Positions 50,861 to 59,664 of a stretch of 64,000 bases of DNA are shown one piece after another. The notes under the pieces are model-generated. The model had not been told where the DNA came from, did not search any database, and saw only the letters and a program-made list of their open reading frames with translations. Position 1 is the stretch's first letter. Each line of letters begins with the position of its first letter. Source of the DNA: G963678445 sp963678445 (GTDB lineage: Bacteria > Hydrogenedentota > Hydrogenedentia > Hydrogenedentales > G963678445); assembly GCA_963678445.1 (NCBI GenBank), contig OY782877.1, positions 310,001-374,000 of the forward strand, written 5' to 3'. A program made the translations under genes and the position numbers.

Positions 50861-53800
50861 TTACTCATGCTTCCGCGCATCCGAAAGCGGCTCGGCACGA
50901 TAGTCACAACGCAAACATCGGTGTGCTTCGCGGATCGCCACCATTTCGCGGAAGGGAAGCTCTACCTCCTTGAAGTTACTGCGACGCCGCTCCACCGGCA
51001 ATGACTCCATGCTCGCCCGTTCCGACTCCTGCGGCTCTGCCTCGGGATCAAATTTGGTATTCACATGAATCGGACGCCGCCAGAAGGCGTGTTCCTCCCC
51101 TGTCAGATAGTGATCGATCCCCACTGCAGCCCGTTCTCCTGCGCCAATGGCCTGCGCCACTGATGACGGACCATCCACGGCATCTCCACCAGCAAAAAGC
51201 CATTCCTGAGACGTCTGCTGTGTCAACGTATCGGCCCATATAAACTGTTTCACATTTTTCTTCAACGTCACCCCCTGCAACAACGTGTTCGCATCTAAAC
51301 GCTGCCCTACAGCTACAATGACATGATCGGCAGGCTCCAGATACGTATCCCCTTCAGAGGCTTCCGGACGTCGACGACCGCTACTGTCAAAATCGCCCAA
51401 CCACATGTGAGTGCAACGCACTCCTGACACCCGCCCCTGCGTCACCTCAATCGCTTGCGGCGCAACCAGCATCTTCAACTCAATTCCCTCCTTCTCCGCC
51501 TCCTCAATTTCCTCATCATACGCCGGCATCTCTTCCCGCGTACGTCGATACAGAATTGAAACCGTTTCCGCACCCAGTCGGATTGCTGTACGTGCCGCAT
51601 CGACTGCTGCATTGCCGCCCCCAATGACCACCACATGCTTACCCACAGGTGCCGAACCTCGCAGGTTATACGTGCGTAAAAAGGCGATCGCGTCATCTAC
51701 CCCTTCCGCATCCTCATTGACAATGCCCAGCTTCGTCCCTTCTGGTGCACCAATGGCCAAGAAGACCGCCTCGAAACCCTGCTCCCGCAATTGTGACAAG
51801 GTAAAATCACGCCCCAATCGCATATTCGTCTCCAAATCCACGCCCATATGCTCAATCATGCGAATCTCACGCGCCAGCTCTTCGCGTGGCAGACGGTATG
51901 AGGGGATCGTTTGCACCAGCATGCCGCCAGGACGTGGTTCGGCTTCGAATACCTTCGGACGATACCCCAGACGCGCCAGGAAAAAGGCGCAGGATAAACC
52001 CGCCGGTCCGCCGCCGACAATGGCGACGCGTCGCTTGTCATTCTCCTCGCGATACTGCACCTCGGGCAATTGCACCGTCACCTCCTGCTCAACCATAAAC
52101 CGTTTTATACCCCGAATCGATACCGGTGAATCCAAGGTGGCACGTCGACATTTGTCCTCACAGGTATGGAAGCATACCCGTGCACAAACCGAAGCAAAAG
52201 GATTGCGGTCCCGGTGCAAACGCAGCGCCTCTGCGTAACGCTTTTCACCCACCAGCGACACGAATCCGGGGATATACACGCCTGCCGGACACGCACTCAT
52301 ACAAGGTGCGCGCACCAGTTCCGGACAGACCCCGGCAGGGCAGCGTTTCTCTCGAATATGAATCTCGAATTCTTCGCGAAAATGCCGAATCGCCGACAAC
52401 ACCGGATTGGGCGCCGTTTGTCCCAATCCACATAGAGAGGCATCCTTAATCTGTTCCCCCAACGTAATCAGGCGTTCTATATCCCCCACCTCCCCCTTGC
52501 CTTCACAGATTCGCGTTACAATCTCAAGCATCCGCTTAGTGCCAATACGGCATGGCGCACATTTCCCACACGACTCATCCTGTACAAAATCGAGGAAGAA
52601 ACGCGCTACATCCACCATACACGTATCCTCATCCATCACAATGAGACCGCCGGAGCCCATGATCGCGCCCAATTCCTGCAACGATTCATAGTCCACCGGC
52701 ACATTCAGATGCGCTTTGGGTATACATCCCCCCGAAGGTCCGCCAATCTGCGCTGCTTTGAAATGCTTGCCGTTTGGAATACCCCCGCCAATATCGTAGA
52801 CAATTTCACCCAATGTCGTTCCAATCGGCGCTTCCACCAAACCGTTATTATTCACTGCTCCCGCCAATGCAAAAACCTTCGTTCCTTTGCTTTTTTCCGT
52901 ACCTACCGAAGCAAAATGGGCAGCCCCCTCCTGGATGATATAGGGAATATTGGCATACGTTTCGACATTGTTCAGCAGACTCGGCTTCTCCCACAACCCC
53001 GCCTGAGCTGGAAAGGGAGGACGGGGGCGTGGCTCCCCCCGCTTTCCCTCAATCGAACGCATCAACGCCGTTTCTTCACCACAGACAAATGCCCCCGCCC
53101 CCATGCGTATCTCCAGATCAAAATTAAAGCCCTGCCCAAAAATATTTTTTCCCAGAAAGCCCTTTTCACGCGCTTGTTGCAAGGCTATCTGAAGGCGTTC
53201 CACCGCCAGCGGATACTCAGCCCGCACATAAACAAAGCCTTCGTCCGCTCCAATCGCATAGGCCGCAATCGCCATCGCCTCAATCACGCTATGCGGGTCC
53301 CCCTCCAACACACTGCGATCCATAAACGCCCCCGGGTCTCCCTCATCGGCATTGCACAATACATACTTCTTCTCGCCCGACGCCTTTCGGGTAAACTGCC
53401 ACTTCAGTCCGGTCAAAAAACCCGCCCCGCCACGCCCCCTCAACCCCGACTGCTTCACCTCATCAATCACCTGATCCGGCGTCATCTTCGTCAGCACCTT
53501 ACGTAACGCCTCATATCCCCCATGCGCACAATAGTCACTAATTTGCTGAGGATCGATTACCCCGCAATTCCGCAGCACAATCTTGTGCTGCTTCTTAAAA
53601 AAGTCAATATCCCGCAACGCAGGCACTATCCGCTCCGTCGAAATCTGGCGATGCGTCAATCGCTGCACCACCTCTCCCTTTAGGATGTGTTTTTCCACAA
53701 TCTCCACGGCATCCGCCATTTTCAGCCCTTCATAAAAGATTCCATCTGGATGCACCACCGCTACAGGACCTGCTGCACAAGGCCCCATACACCCCGTTTC

Positions 53801-53932
53801 CACCACAGACACCGAATCGACCAAGTTATTTTCTTCCAATGCCTTGCGCAATGCCGCACTAACCTTCAGCGCCCCCGACGCCACACAGCCCGCCCCCGCA
53901 CATACCAGGATCTGTCTTTCCGAAGCAGCCAT
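50861..53932 (-). CDS. hydB: HydB/NuoF-like diaphorase fused to a GltD-like flavoprotein
   Basis: A 1023-residue fusion. Residues 1-90: thioredoxin-like [2Fe-2S] domain (CAGAGCVASGA, CMGPCAAGP). Residues 100-510: NuoF core with FMN/NADH binding (GLRGRGGAGFLTGLKW, AGAFVCGEETALMRSIEGKR) and the [4Fe-4S] set ESCGKCAPCRIGTKR plus CGLGQTAPN. In place of the usual HydB ferredoxin tail comes a GltD/NfnB-like module: Cys-rich N-terminal cluster (CMSACPAGVYIPGF, CARVCFHTCEDKCRR), FAD site (VAIVGGGPAGLSCAFFLARL) and second Rossmann motif (HVVVIGGGNAAVDAARTAIR), ending in WLFAGGDAVDGPSSVAQAIG. The second flavoprotein may let the complex exchange electrons with another pyridine nucleotide such as NADPH, which is inference. 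The start is ATG 53932 with GGGGG just upstream; a repeat remnant fills the leader. Confidence 0.92.
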   Translation of the reverse strand: MAASERQILVCAGAGCVASGALKVSAALRKALEENNLVDSVSVVETGCMGPCAAGPVAVVHPDGIFYEGLKMADAVEIVEKHILKGEVVQRLTHRQISTERIVPALRDIDFFKKQHKIVLRNCGVIDPQQISDYCAHGGYEALRKVLTKMTPDQVIDEVKQSGLRGRGGAGFLTGLKWQFTRKASGEKKYVLCNADEGDPGAFMDRSVLEGDPHSVIEAMAIAAYAIGADEGFVYVRAEYPLAVERLQIALQQAREKGFLGKNIFGQGFNFDLEIRMGAGAFVCGEETALMRSIEGKRGEPRPRPPFPAQAGLWEKPSLLNNVETYANIPYIIQEGAAHFASVGTEKSKGTKVFALAGAVNNNGLVEAPIGTTLGEIVYDIGGGIPNGKHFKAAQIGGPSGGCIPKAHLNVPVDYESLQELGAIMGSGGLIVMDEDTCMVDVARFFLDFVQDESCGKCAPCRIGTKRMLEIVTRICEGKGEVGDIERLITLGEQIKDASLCGLGQTAPNPVLSAIRHFREEFEIHIREKRCPAGVCPELVRAPCMSACPAGVYIPGFVSLVGEKRYAEALRLHRDRNPFASVCARVCFHTCEDKCRRATLDSPVSIRGIKRFMVEQEVTVQLPEVQYREENDKRRVAIVGGGPAGLSCAFFLARLGYRPKVFEAEPRPGGMLVQTIPSYRLPREELAREIRMIEHMGVDLETNMRLGRDFTLSQLREQGFEAVFLAIGAPEGTKLGIVNEDAEGVDDAIAFLRTYNLRGSAPVGKHVVVIGGGNAAVDAARTAIRLGAETVSILYRRTREEMPAYDEEIEEAEKEGIELKMLVAPQAIEVTQGRVSGVRCTHMWLGDFDSSGRRRPEASEGDTYLEPADHVIVAVGQRLDANTLLQGVTLKKNVKQFIWADTLTQQTSQEWLFAGGDAVDGPSSVAQAIGAGERAAVGIDHYLTGEEHAFWRRPIHVNTKFDPEAEPQESERASMESLPVERRRSNFKEVELPFREMVAIREAHRCLRCDYRAEPLSDARKHE

Positions 53933-53948
53933 ACAACCCCCTCTCCCC

Positions 53949-54050
53949 ATTAGTGACTTAAATCTGGAAGCTGTCATAAAAACAAAAACTTTGCTGTGGC
54001 CAAGTCTGGCAAGGCTCCTAATATCGCTGGCAGCGCTGACCATTTGCCGG
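53949..54050 (-). repeat. Dispersed intergenic repeat, copy 10 (degenerate)
   Basis: On the minus strand TTTTTATGACAGC, CAGATTTAAGTCACTAAT match the right half of the family. The left half (CTTGGCCACAGC and beyond) resembles the long forms only loosely. It lies between hydC and hydB, in hydB's leader. Confidence 0.6.
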
Positions 54051-54128
54051 TGCTTTGCCCAGTCTCACCCATCGACAGCCGCCGTGCTTTGAAACTACCC
54101 CACACACAGCATCAAAAATGACGATACG

Positions 54129-54641
54129 CTACGAACCATTCCGGTATTGCTCCAAGACCTCGTGAATCCTGGCCGCTTTCACCCGCTGATAGACGGTATC
54201 GTCGATCATAATGGCCGGCGCCAAACCACAAGCCCCAAAACAGCGCACCACTTCTAATGAGAACAAACTATCCTTTGTCGTTTCCCCCACATCCACCCCT
54301 AATTTATCCCGGATCGCAGCCAAGACCTGACGTCCGCCACGCACATAGCACGCTGTCCCTAAGCACACTCGTATCAGATGCTTACCCTTAGGTGTCGTCC
54401 GGAAATAGGAGTAGAATCCCACCACTCCAGCCACCTCACTGTAGGACTTGTCCAAGGCACGACTGATTCGCTTGAGCACTTCCTCTGGCAAATAGCCAAA
54501 CAGGGCCTGTGCAATTTGCAAAACAGGAATCAATCCCCCTGGTTTTTGCGCATATTCCTGCAAAAGTTCATCCAAGCGTGCATACAGCTCCTCCTCCGTT
54601 GCCGGTTCTGAACATGTACATGCCCGTTGTTCCTCCTGCAT
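54129..54641 (-). CDS. hydC: NuoE-like [2Fe-2S] subunit HydC
   Basis: Small electron-transfer subunit of the NAD-linked hydrogenase, 170 residues. The thioredoxin-like fold with a [2Fe-2S] cluster is shown by CLGTACYVRGG and the later CFGACGLAP; the N-terminal helical part has ARLDELLQEYAQKPGGLIPV, then VAGVVGFYSYFRTTPKGKH. The first residues contain two extra Cys (ACTC). It is the first gene of the hyd operon; AGGAGAGG lies upstream of the ATG. Confidence 0.93.
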   Translation of the reverse strand: MQEEQRACTCSEPATEEELYARLDELLQEYAQKPGGLIPVLQIAQALFGYLPEEVLKRISRALDKSYSEVAGVVGFYSYFRTTPKGKHLIRVCLGTACYVRGGRQVLAAIRDKLGVDVGETTKDSLFSLEVVRCFGACGLAPAIMIDDTVYQRVKAARIHEVLEQYRNGS

Positions 54642-54754
54642 AAGCTACCTCTCCTTCCTGCCCCTAAGGAGGCACCCCGCGACCTTTTCCCCCGCCCAAT
54701 CTCCCCCATCGCCCACTACTCAACGCATATAGAATCATAAATCCACCTATAATT

Positions 54755-54766
54755 TATGCTAGCATA
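54755..54766. promoter_or_regulatory. Perfect palindrome upstream of hydC
   Basis: TATGCTAGCATA is a 12-bp perfect palindrome flanked by AATT and by GCC plus a T-run. It lies about 115 bp before the hyd operon and may be an operator. It does not resemble the Rex consensus I recall. Confidence 0.3.
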
Positions 54767-54975
54767 GCCTTTTTTTCTTTGCAACAGTTATTATCATCTT
54801 TATTATTTTATACAGTAATAAAACTCATTATCTCTACTAAGCCCTCCAGCACCAACCAGGTAATACTATGCCCTTGTCCTCCCCACCGAAGGCTCCCCCT
54901 GTTTTCTAGTGCTCCATTTAAATCCCAAGCACGAAAAGCGGTCGGGAGGTGTCGCAAAAACCTAAAATACAAGCT

Positions 54976-55005
54976 TTGACAGGTTCCTCGCGGGTTGCGT
55001 AGAAT
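54976..55005 (+). promoter_or_regulatory. Sigma-70-like promoter of the HDOD/GGDEF operon
   Basis: TTGACA (54976-54981) and TAGAAT (55000-55005) with an 18-bp spacer. Transcription would begin near 55012, leaving a leader of about 58 nt. Confidence 0.65.
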
Positions 55006-55069
55006 ACGAGGGATACTGTGTGAAACATACTAACCGCAACAAGGCCTCAACTTTCGCAAAGGGATCAGT

Positions 55070-55363
55070 TTGGAACTGGTAAATATCAGCCAACTTCAGC
55101 CGGGACATGTAGTCGCGTCCGCAGTCCAGAATGCACAGGGCGCTGTTTTGTGTCCGCACGGCTTCAAGCTCACCGAAGAGGCCATTGCCCGATTGAAACA
55201 GGCGGGTGTAGAATCAGTAGTGATTATGGGGGGGCTTGCAAAGGGGCCCGACATGAAGGAACGACTCCAGGCACTAGAAGCACGTTTTTCCCATGTGGAC
55301 GACGTTCACCTGTTGGAAATCAAGAAGGTGCTAGAGCAGTACTTTCAAGAAATTGCATCCTAA
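55070..55363 (+). CDS. Small protein of the signalling operon
   Basis: 97 residues with no signal peptide or membrane segment. The first 55 residues (ISQLQPGHVVASAVQNAQGA, VLCPHGFKLTEEAIARLKQA, GVESVVIMGG) resemble the domain that stands before HD-GYP phosphodiesterase domains in other proteins. The C-terminal part is a charged helix. It starts with TTG, 6-7 bases after AAAGGG, and is followed 51 bp later by the HDOD gene, so it is likely an accessory to that signalling pair. Its function is not known. Confidence 0.7.
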   Translation: MELVNISQLQPGHVVASAVQNAQGAVLCPHGFKLTEEAIARLKQAGVESVVIMGGLAKGPDMKERLQALEARFSHVDDVHLLEIKKVLEQYFQEIAS

Positions 55364-55414
55364 TCAGGCACACATACCTGCAACACGCTGTGCAACTATA
55401 CAAAGGGATTTTTT

Positions 55415-56251
55415 TTGACGCTTTCAGCAACACAGCTTAAACGGGAAGTAGATAATCTTTCCAACCTCCCTACGCTACCCGGCATAGTCAAATTCGTGGC
55501 CGCGATGGTGGAAGACGAAAGTAGTAACGCTCAGGAAATTGGTCAGGTCATCGCACGCGATCAAGTGCTCAGTGCAAAAATACTACGATTAGTTAACTCC
55601 CCATTTTACGGTTTTCCGGGCAGAATTTCCTCTGTACCCCATGCCGTCGTATTGTTGGGTTTTAATGTAGTAAAGGGACTGGTGCTCAGCGCTGCAGTCT
55701 TTGACAATCTGGCTACGGAAACCAAAGGATTGTGGCAGCACAGTCTGGGGACAGCGGTGCTCAGTCGGCGCATTGCCCGCATACTAAACCTTCCCGAACC
55801 GGATGAGATCCTGGTAGCGGGTCTACTGCACGATTTGGGCAAGGTCATTCTTTCCTTTTTAACTGAGGAAGATTATAAAAAGGCGGTTTCCGTCGCCCAT
55901 GAAAAACACGTCCATATCGCAGAGGCGGAAACTCAGGTCTTCGGCTTTGATCATACTACTGTAGCCCAATGGGTTGCCGAAGCATGGCACCTGCCCGAAC
56001 GCTTGAGTCGGGCCATGACCTGTCATCATGCCCCAGGCAACGCCCAACCTAACCAGCAAATAGCCGCTGTCGTGCATATCGCCGATATTCTGGCGCGCGG
56101 ATTGAATTATGGACAGCCTGGCGATCCCACTATGCCGTCTTTTGATCCCGCCACTTTGGATTTTCTGGGATTGACGATGGACCATATTCGGCAGGTTATA
56201 CAGGAAGCGGATCGGGAATACACCGCAGGTGTCAGTGTCTTCAGTAGTTGA
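55415..56251 (+). CDS. HDOD domain protein
   Basis: A cytoplasmic 278-residue protein. The HDOD domain occupies about 10-210: LPTLPGIVKFVAAMVEDE, VIARDQVLSAKILRLVNSPF, GRISSVPHAVVLLGFNVVKG, HSLGTAVLSRRIARI, and LVAGLLHDLGKVILSF. The HD dyad (HDLGK) is kept, though many HDOD proteins are not catalytic. Members work in signalling and stress adaptation. It starts with TTG after AAAGGGA. It lies between the small protein and the GGDEF gene in one operon with the promoter at 54976. Confidence 0.88.
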   Translation: MTLSATQLKREVDNLSNLPTLPGIVKFVAAMVEDESSNAQEIGQVIARDQVLSAKILRLVNSPFYGFPGRISSVPHAVVLLGFNVVKGLVLSAAVFDNLATETKGLWQHSLGTAVLSRRIARILNLPEPDEILVAGLLHDLGKVILSFLTEEDYKKAVSVAHEKHVHIAEAETQVFGFDHTTVAQWVAEAWHLPERLSRAMTCHHAPGNAQPNQQIAAVVHIADILARGLNYGQPGDPTMPSFDPATLDFLGLTMDHIRQVIQEADREYTAGVSVFSS

Positions 56252-56285
56252 ACGTGAGACGTCTATAGTAAGAAACGGGGGTATC

Positions 56286-57221
56286 ATGGTCGATTTAACA
56301 CATGCAAAAATCCTGCTCGTGGAAACGGATGAAGAAAAGCGACTTCATCTGCTTTCCCTTCTGGGACACAGTGACTTCCAGGTTACCCTCGCAGATGACA
56401 TTCCCTCGATCCTCACCGCCATCTACGCCGACCCACCGCAATGCGTGCTTCTCCCCTATGGAATACGCGGGACAGGACGCGCGCCGTTGTTGGAAGAGTT
56501 GAAAAGCGACAGCGTATACGGTCATCTCCCTGCGGTGATCACCCTAAATGCAGCGGAACTGGAACAGGTAGACTGGTCGCGGGTGCCTGCGGACGATTAT
56601 GTGCTACACCCGATTACCAAAGAGGCTCTACTCTCCCGCTTACACCTGTGCATCGCACGTGCGCAGCGCGATGTCAACGCCAATCCACTCACCGGACTAC
56701 CCGGCAATGTCACGATTATGCGCGAGGCTGAGCGGCGGCTGGCCATTGGACAGCATTTTGCTATGGCCTATCTGGATTTGGACAATTTCAAGCCGTTTAA
56801 TGATAAGTACGGGTTCAGCCGGGGCGATGAAGTGTTACGCATGACGGCCCGCGTCATTGTCAATGCGGTTCGCGCCTTAGACCATCCAGAGACCTACGTA
56901 GGCCATATTGGTGGCGACGATTTTGTTTTTATTACGCCTCCGGAATTGATCGATGCTGCCTGCACGGAGTTGGTGCGCAATTTCGATCTCATCGTGCCTA
57001 ATTTCTACGACGAAGAGGACCGGAAACGCGGAGAGATTCAGTCCGTCAACCGTCAAAGCGAAAAACAAACCTTCCCTCTCATGGGCGCATCGATTGCCGT
57101 CGTCGACACCGCCGCCACGGGCATTGCCCACCTTGCTGAGATCAGCAGCCGCTGCGCTGAGGTAAAAAAATGGGCCAAATCCCTACCCGGCTCCAACTAC
57201 CTCATCGATCGACGGCATTGA
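56286..57221 (+). CDS. GGDEF domain protein with degenerate receiver-like domain
   Basis: A 311-residue cytoplasmic protein. Residues 8-115 have the CheY-like layout (AKILLVETDEEKRLHLLSLL), but the phosphoacceptor strand reads QCVLLPYGIRGTG without the Asp, so phosphorylation is unlikely. Residues 130-305 form a GGDEF domain: DVNANPLTGLPGNVTIMREA, LDLDNFKPFNDKYGFSRGDE, and the active-site loop HIGGDDFVFITP (GGDDF rather than GGDEF or GGEEF). The substitution may still permit c-di-GMP synthesis. ATG at 56286 has GGGGG upstream; a frame from 56229 overlaps the HDOD gene. Output may be sensed by the MshEN protein at 43610. Confidence 0.85.
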   Translation: MVDLTHAKILLVETDEEKRLHLLSLLGHSDFQVTLADDIPSILTAIYADPPQCVLLPYGIRGTGRAPLLEELKSDSVYGHLPAVITLNAAELEQVDWSRVPADDYVLHPITKEALLSRLHLCIARAQRDVNANPLTGLPGNVTIMREAERRLAIGQHFAMAYLDLDNFKPFNDKYGFSRGDEVLRMTARVIVNAVRALDHPETYVGHIGGDDFVFITPPELIDAACTELVRNFDLIVPNFYDEEDRKRGEIQSVNRQSEKQTFPLMGASIAVVDTAATGIAHLAEISSRCAEVKKWAKSLPGSNYLIDRRH

Positions 57222-57229
57222 GGCAAGCG

Positions 57230-58474
57230 TTATTCATACAAATGCTTCACTTCCTCCTGCAAAGCGGCATAGCTACGACGATAGATTCGCTGTATTGCGT
57301 CCTGTGCCGATACGCCCGCAGTCAAGTCCGACATCAACTGCACCAAACGCCGTTTGCCATACCGCGTCCAGAGTAGATCCATCGAGGCATGCGACTGTGC
57401 ATACGCCAGCCGCAGCTCCTCTGAAGCCAACACCCGCAACTGATGCGCCTCTAAATCCGTCAGGGGGAACGTCGCATCCGCAGCATAGGCGCGTTGCAAT
57501 AAATCGCGCTCGGCGCCTTCCACGGGACGCGAAAAGGTTTCCGCCAATCCCTCATTGATCCACCACGGCACATTCTCCCCCGCCACATGGCGTACCACCA
57601 CATGTACATACTCGTGGGTCAGACGACGTTTTAGCTCGTCCTCGGCCAAATACTGACCGTCGGCATCCGTCAGCGGGGAGCGAATCTTGCCGTCGTAGAC
57701 TGCACCCACATGCCCATTCAGCTGGGTGGCCTGTGAAAACTGTTCCGCATCATAGAGCACCACTTGAACCGGTGGCGGCGGGTAGACGCCACCAAACTTG
57801 CGGCCTACCTCCATGTATGCACGCTCCAGTACGGTCAACGCCTGTGAACGCAACTGGTACGGAATACCTTTGGGGTAGCTGATTTTGAAATGACGCGAGC
57901 CGGAACGGTTAAAATCCTGCTCCACCGATTCCTCGCGGAAGGCTTTTTCATATCGTGCGACCAAGCCCTTGCGCTTAGGGTCCATCTCGATAACATATTC
58001 CCATTGCGCCCGTGCAGAAGACAGATCGTTATCGCGATAATATGCTTCACCCAGTAGCTCGTGCGCATCCAGCAGGCCGGGTTTGATTTCAATCGCCTCC
58101 TCCAAACGGTAGATAGCTTCCTGTACCTGATCCAGACGCAAATAGTAGGAGCCTAATTGTAGTAAGGGCGACGGATTCTCAGGATCAATACTAATCGCCA
58201 TTTCAAGGTGTTTGGTAGCGTTCTTAAACTCTTTCTTTTGGGCTAAGTCATTGGCCGTAGCCTGATGGGCATTACATAAATTACGCCGCACCGTCGCATT
58301 ATCACGCGCCCCATCATACGCTGCCTCAAAATGTTCAATCGCCGTCTTAAAATCGCCTCGATCATAGGCAGCGATACCCAGGTTGTTATGCTCCGCCGCC
58401 GATACCGCCCACGCACCCGCTGCCACACAAAACAAAACCACGCTTATACTCAAAAAGCGAACACTACGTTGCAT
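57230..58474 (-). CDS. Exported TPR protein with MA-clan metallopeptidase domain
   Basis: A 414-residue protein with a signal peptide (MQRSVRFLSISVVLFCVAA, cleavage near residue 27). Residues 28-180 form four TPR-type repeats (HNNLGIAAYDRGDFKTAIEH, PLLQLGSYYLRLDQVQEAIY, AHELLGEAYYRDNDLSSARA). Residues 195-400 are a gluzincin-like domain with LTHEYVHVVV (zinc site HExxH) and WWINEGLAETFS, which supplies the third ligand Glu. This matches Peptidase_MA family proteins. It likely acts in the periplasm; its substrate is unknown. It converges with the GGDEF gene with a gap of only 8 bp. Confidence 0.88.
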   Translation of the reverse strand: MQRSVRFLSISVVLFCVAAGAWAVSAAEHNNLGIAAYDRGDFKTAIEHFEAAYDGARDNATVRRNLCNAHQATANDLAQKKEFKNATKHLEMAISIDPENPSPLLQLGSYYLRLDQVQEAIYRLEEAIEIKPGLLDAHELLGEAYYRDNDLSSARAQWEYVIEMDPKRKGLVARYEKAFREESVEQDFNRSGSRHFKISYPKGIPYQLRSQALTVLERAYMEVGRKFGGVYPPPPVQVVLYDAEQFSQATQLNGHVGAVYDGKIRSPLTDADGQYLAEDELKRRLTHEYVHVVVRHVAGENVPWWINEGLAETFSRPVEGAERDLLQRAYAADATFPLTDLEAHQLRVLASEELRLAYAQSHASMDLLWTRYGKRRLVQLMSDLTAGVSAQDAIQRIYRRSYAALQEEVKHLYE

Positions 58475-58494
58475 GCAACCACCCTAACCTTTTG

Positions 58495-58881
58495 CTACGA
58501 CGCTAAAAGCGCCACTGCATCAATCTCGACCTTTAAATCTGCCGGTAAGCGTCCCGCCTGAATGCACGTCCTTGCAGGGGGTGCTTCTGGAAAATAGGTT
58601 TCATAAATGGCGTTAAACTCGGCAAAATCCTCCATCGACGCCAAATAAACCGTCGTTTTCACTACATGCGCCAAGTCCGACCCGGCATCCACAAGCACTG
58701 CCGTCAGATTATCAAGCGCCTGACGCGTTTCCGCCGCTAACGTACCGGGCATCGGGCCGCTCCCCTTGGGGTCTATCGAACACTGTCCCGACACATACAG
58801 CCACTGCCCCGCCACAACAGCCGCAGAATACGGACCCATTGCAGGCGGTCCATTTTCAGAAACAATGCAAACCTTCTCCAT
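58495..58881 (-). CDS. ridA: RidA family reactive imine deaminase
   Basis: A 128-residue cytoplasmic protein of the YjgF/YER057c/UK114 family, which hydrolyses reactive enamine/imine intermediates from pyridoxal enzymes. GPYSAAVVAGQWLYVSGQ, TRQALDNLTAVLVDAG and VVKTTVYLASMEDFAEFN are present. The catalytic Arg is in PPARTCIQ and the C-terminal VEIDAVALLAS carries the conserved Glu. AGGAGGG lies just before the ATG. It ends 21 bp after the start region of the TPR-peptidase gene on the same strand, so it may be co-transcribed. Confidence 0.93.
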   Translation of the reverse strand: MEKVCIVSENGPPAMGPYSAAVVAGQWLYVSGQCSIDPKGSGPMPGTLAAETRQALDNLTAVLVDAGSDLAHVVKTTVYLASMEDFAEFNAIYETYFPEAPPARTCIQAGRLPADLKVEIDAVALLAS

Positions 58882-59062
58882 TCTTCCCTCCTTTTACGGG
58901 GTTAGGCAAGTGGCTCATACTACGAATAGCAAATAATATGGTAGCAGCTGAGCGTGACCATCACAAAAATTTCAGGGACACAAAAGCCATCCCTCAGAGT
59001 TAACGCTGCCCCAAAGCCGTATGTTGACATTCATAAAGGGAGAATAACACAAAGCAGCTCTT

Positions 59063-59566
59063 TCATTTCTCCTGCGAATGCGGGTGATAATGGTCGATGA
59101 TAAGCCGGTTAGAGGACATCCGCCAGCGTGCTTTGTAGGTGCTCTGATAATACTTGTCATTCAATTTATGAATAACTTCCTCCGACTTGGAAAGCTCCTC
59201 TTTGAGCAAGTCCCGCACGGAGAGTAGTCCCACCACCTCCCCCTCGCCCTCTACGACCAATAAATGGCGAACATGATTCATTTGCATCAACGCCTTCGCC
59301 ATCACAATATCGTCATCGATATGGATCTTAATCGGATTACGCCGCATCACGTCCTCCACCAGCACCGCATCACAATCCAGGCCCGCATCGATCACACGAC
59401 ACATCAGATCGCGTTCGGAAAATACCCCCACCGCCTCATCTCCCGCCTTTACCAACACGGCCCCCATCTTGTGCTCGCACAAATACCGCACTGCGTCACG
59501 CACCGTACTCTTCGCATCCACCCAATGCTGCTCACGCCCCCGTAGCATCTCTTTCAAGCGTTTCAT
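59063..59566 (-). CDS. CBS-pair domain protein
   Basis: A 167-residue cytoplasmic protein with two CBS domains: residues about 8-65 (DAKSTVRDAVRYLCEHKMGA, VGVFSERDLMCRVI) and 70-130 (VEDVMRRNPIKIHIDDDI, MNHVRHLLVVEGEGEVVGLL). CBS pairs bind adenosine nucleotides and regulate a partner; no other domain is attached. A polar helical tail of 35 residues follows. GGAGG precedes the ATG. It follows dciA by 98 bp on the same strand. Confidence 0.9.
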   Translation of the reverse strand: MKRLKEMLRGREQHWVDAKSTVRDAVRYLCEHKMGAVLVKAGDEAVGVFSERDLMCRVIDAGLDCDAVLVEDVMRRNPIKIHIDDDIVMAKALMQMNHVRHLLVVEGEGEVVGLLSVRDLLKEELSKSEEVIHKLNDKYYQSTYKARWRMSSNRLIIDHYHPHSQEK

Positions 59567-59664
59567 TGTCTATCCTCCAATTACCTCACCCTTTTAAATT
59601 ATATCTCAAACCTCCCCAAAAAGGCGTGCTATTCTCACACACATTTCACGGCCATAATACCCGG

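Larger units (their letters stand above)
54642..55069. other. Divergent promoter region of the hyd operon and signalling operon
   Basis: 428 bp without a gene. It contains a perfect palindrome (54755-54766) about 115 bp before hydC and a sigma-70-like promoter (54976-55005) for the plus-strand operon. Confidence 0.55.

Noticed and set aside
53933..54043. Upstream extension of hydB
   Set aside because: It reads through a repeat copy; the ATG at 53932 has its own ribosome binding site.
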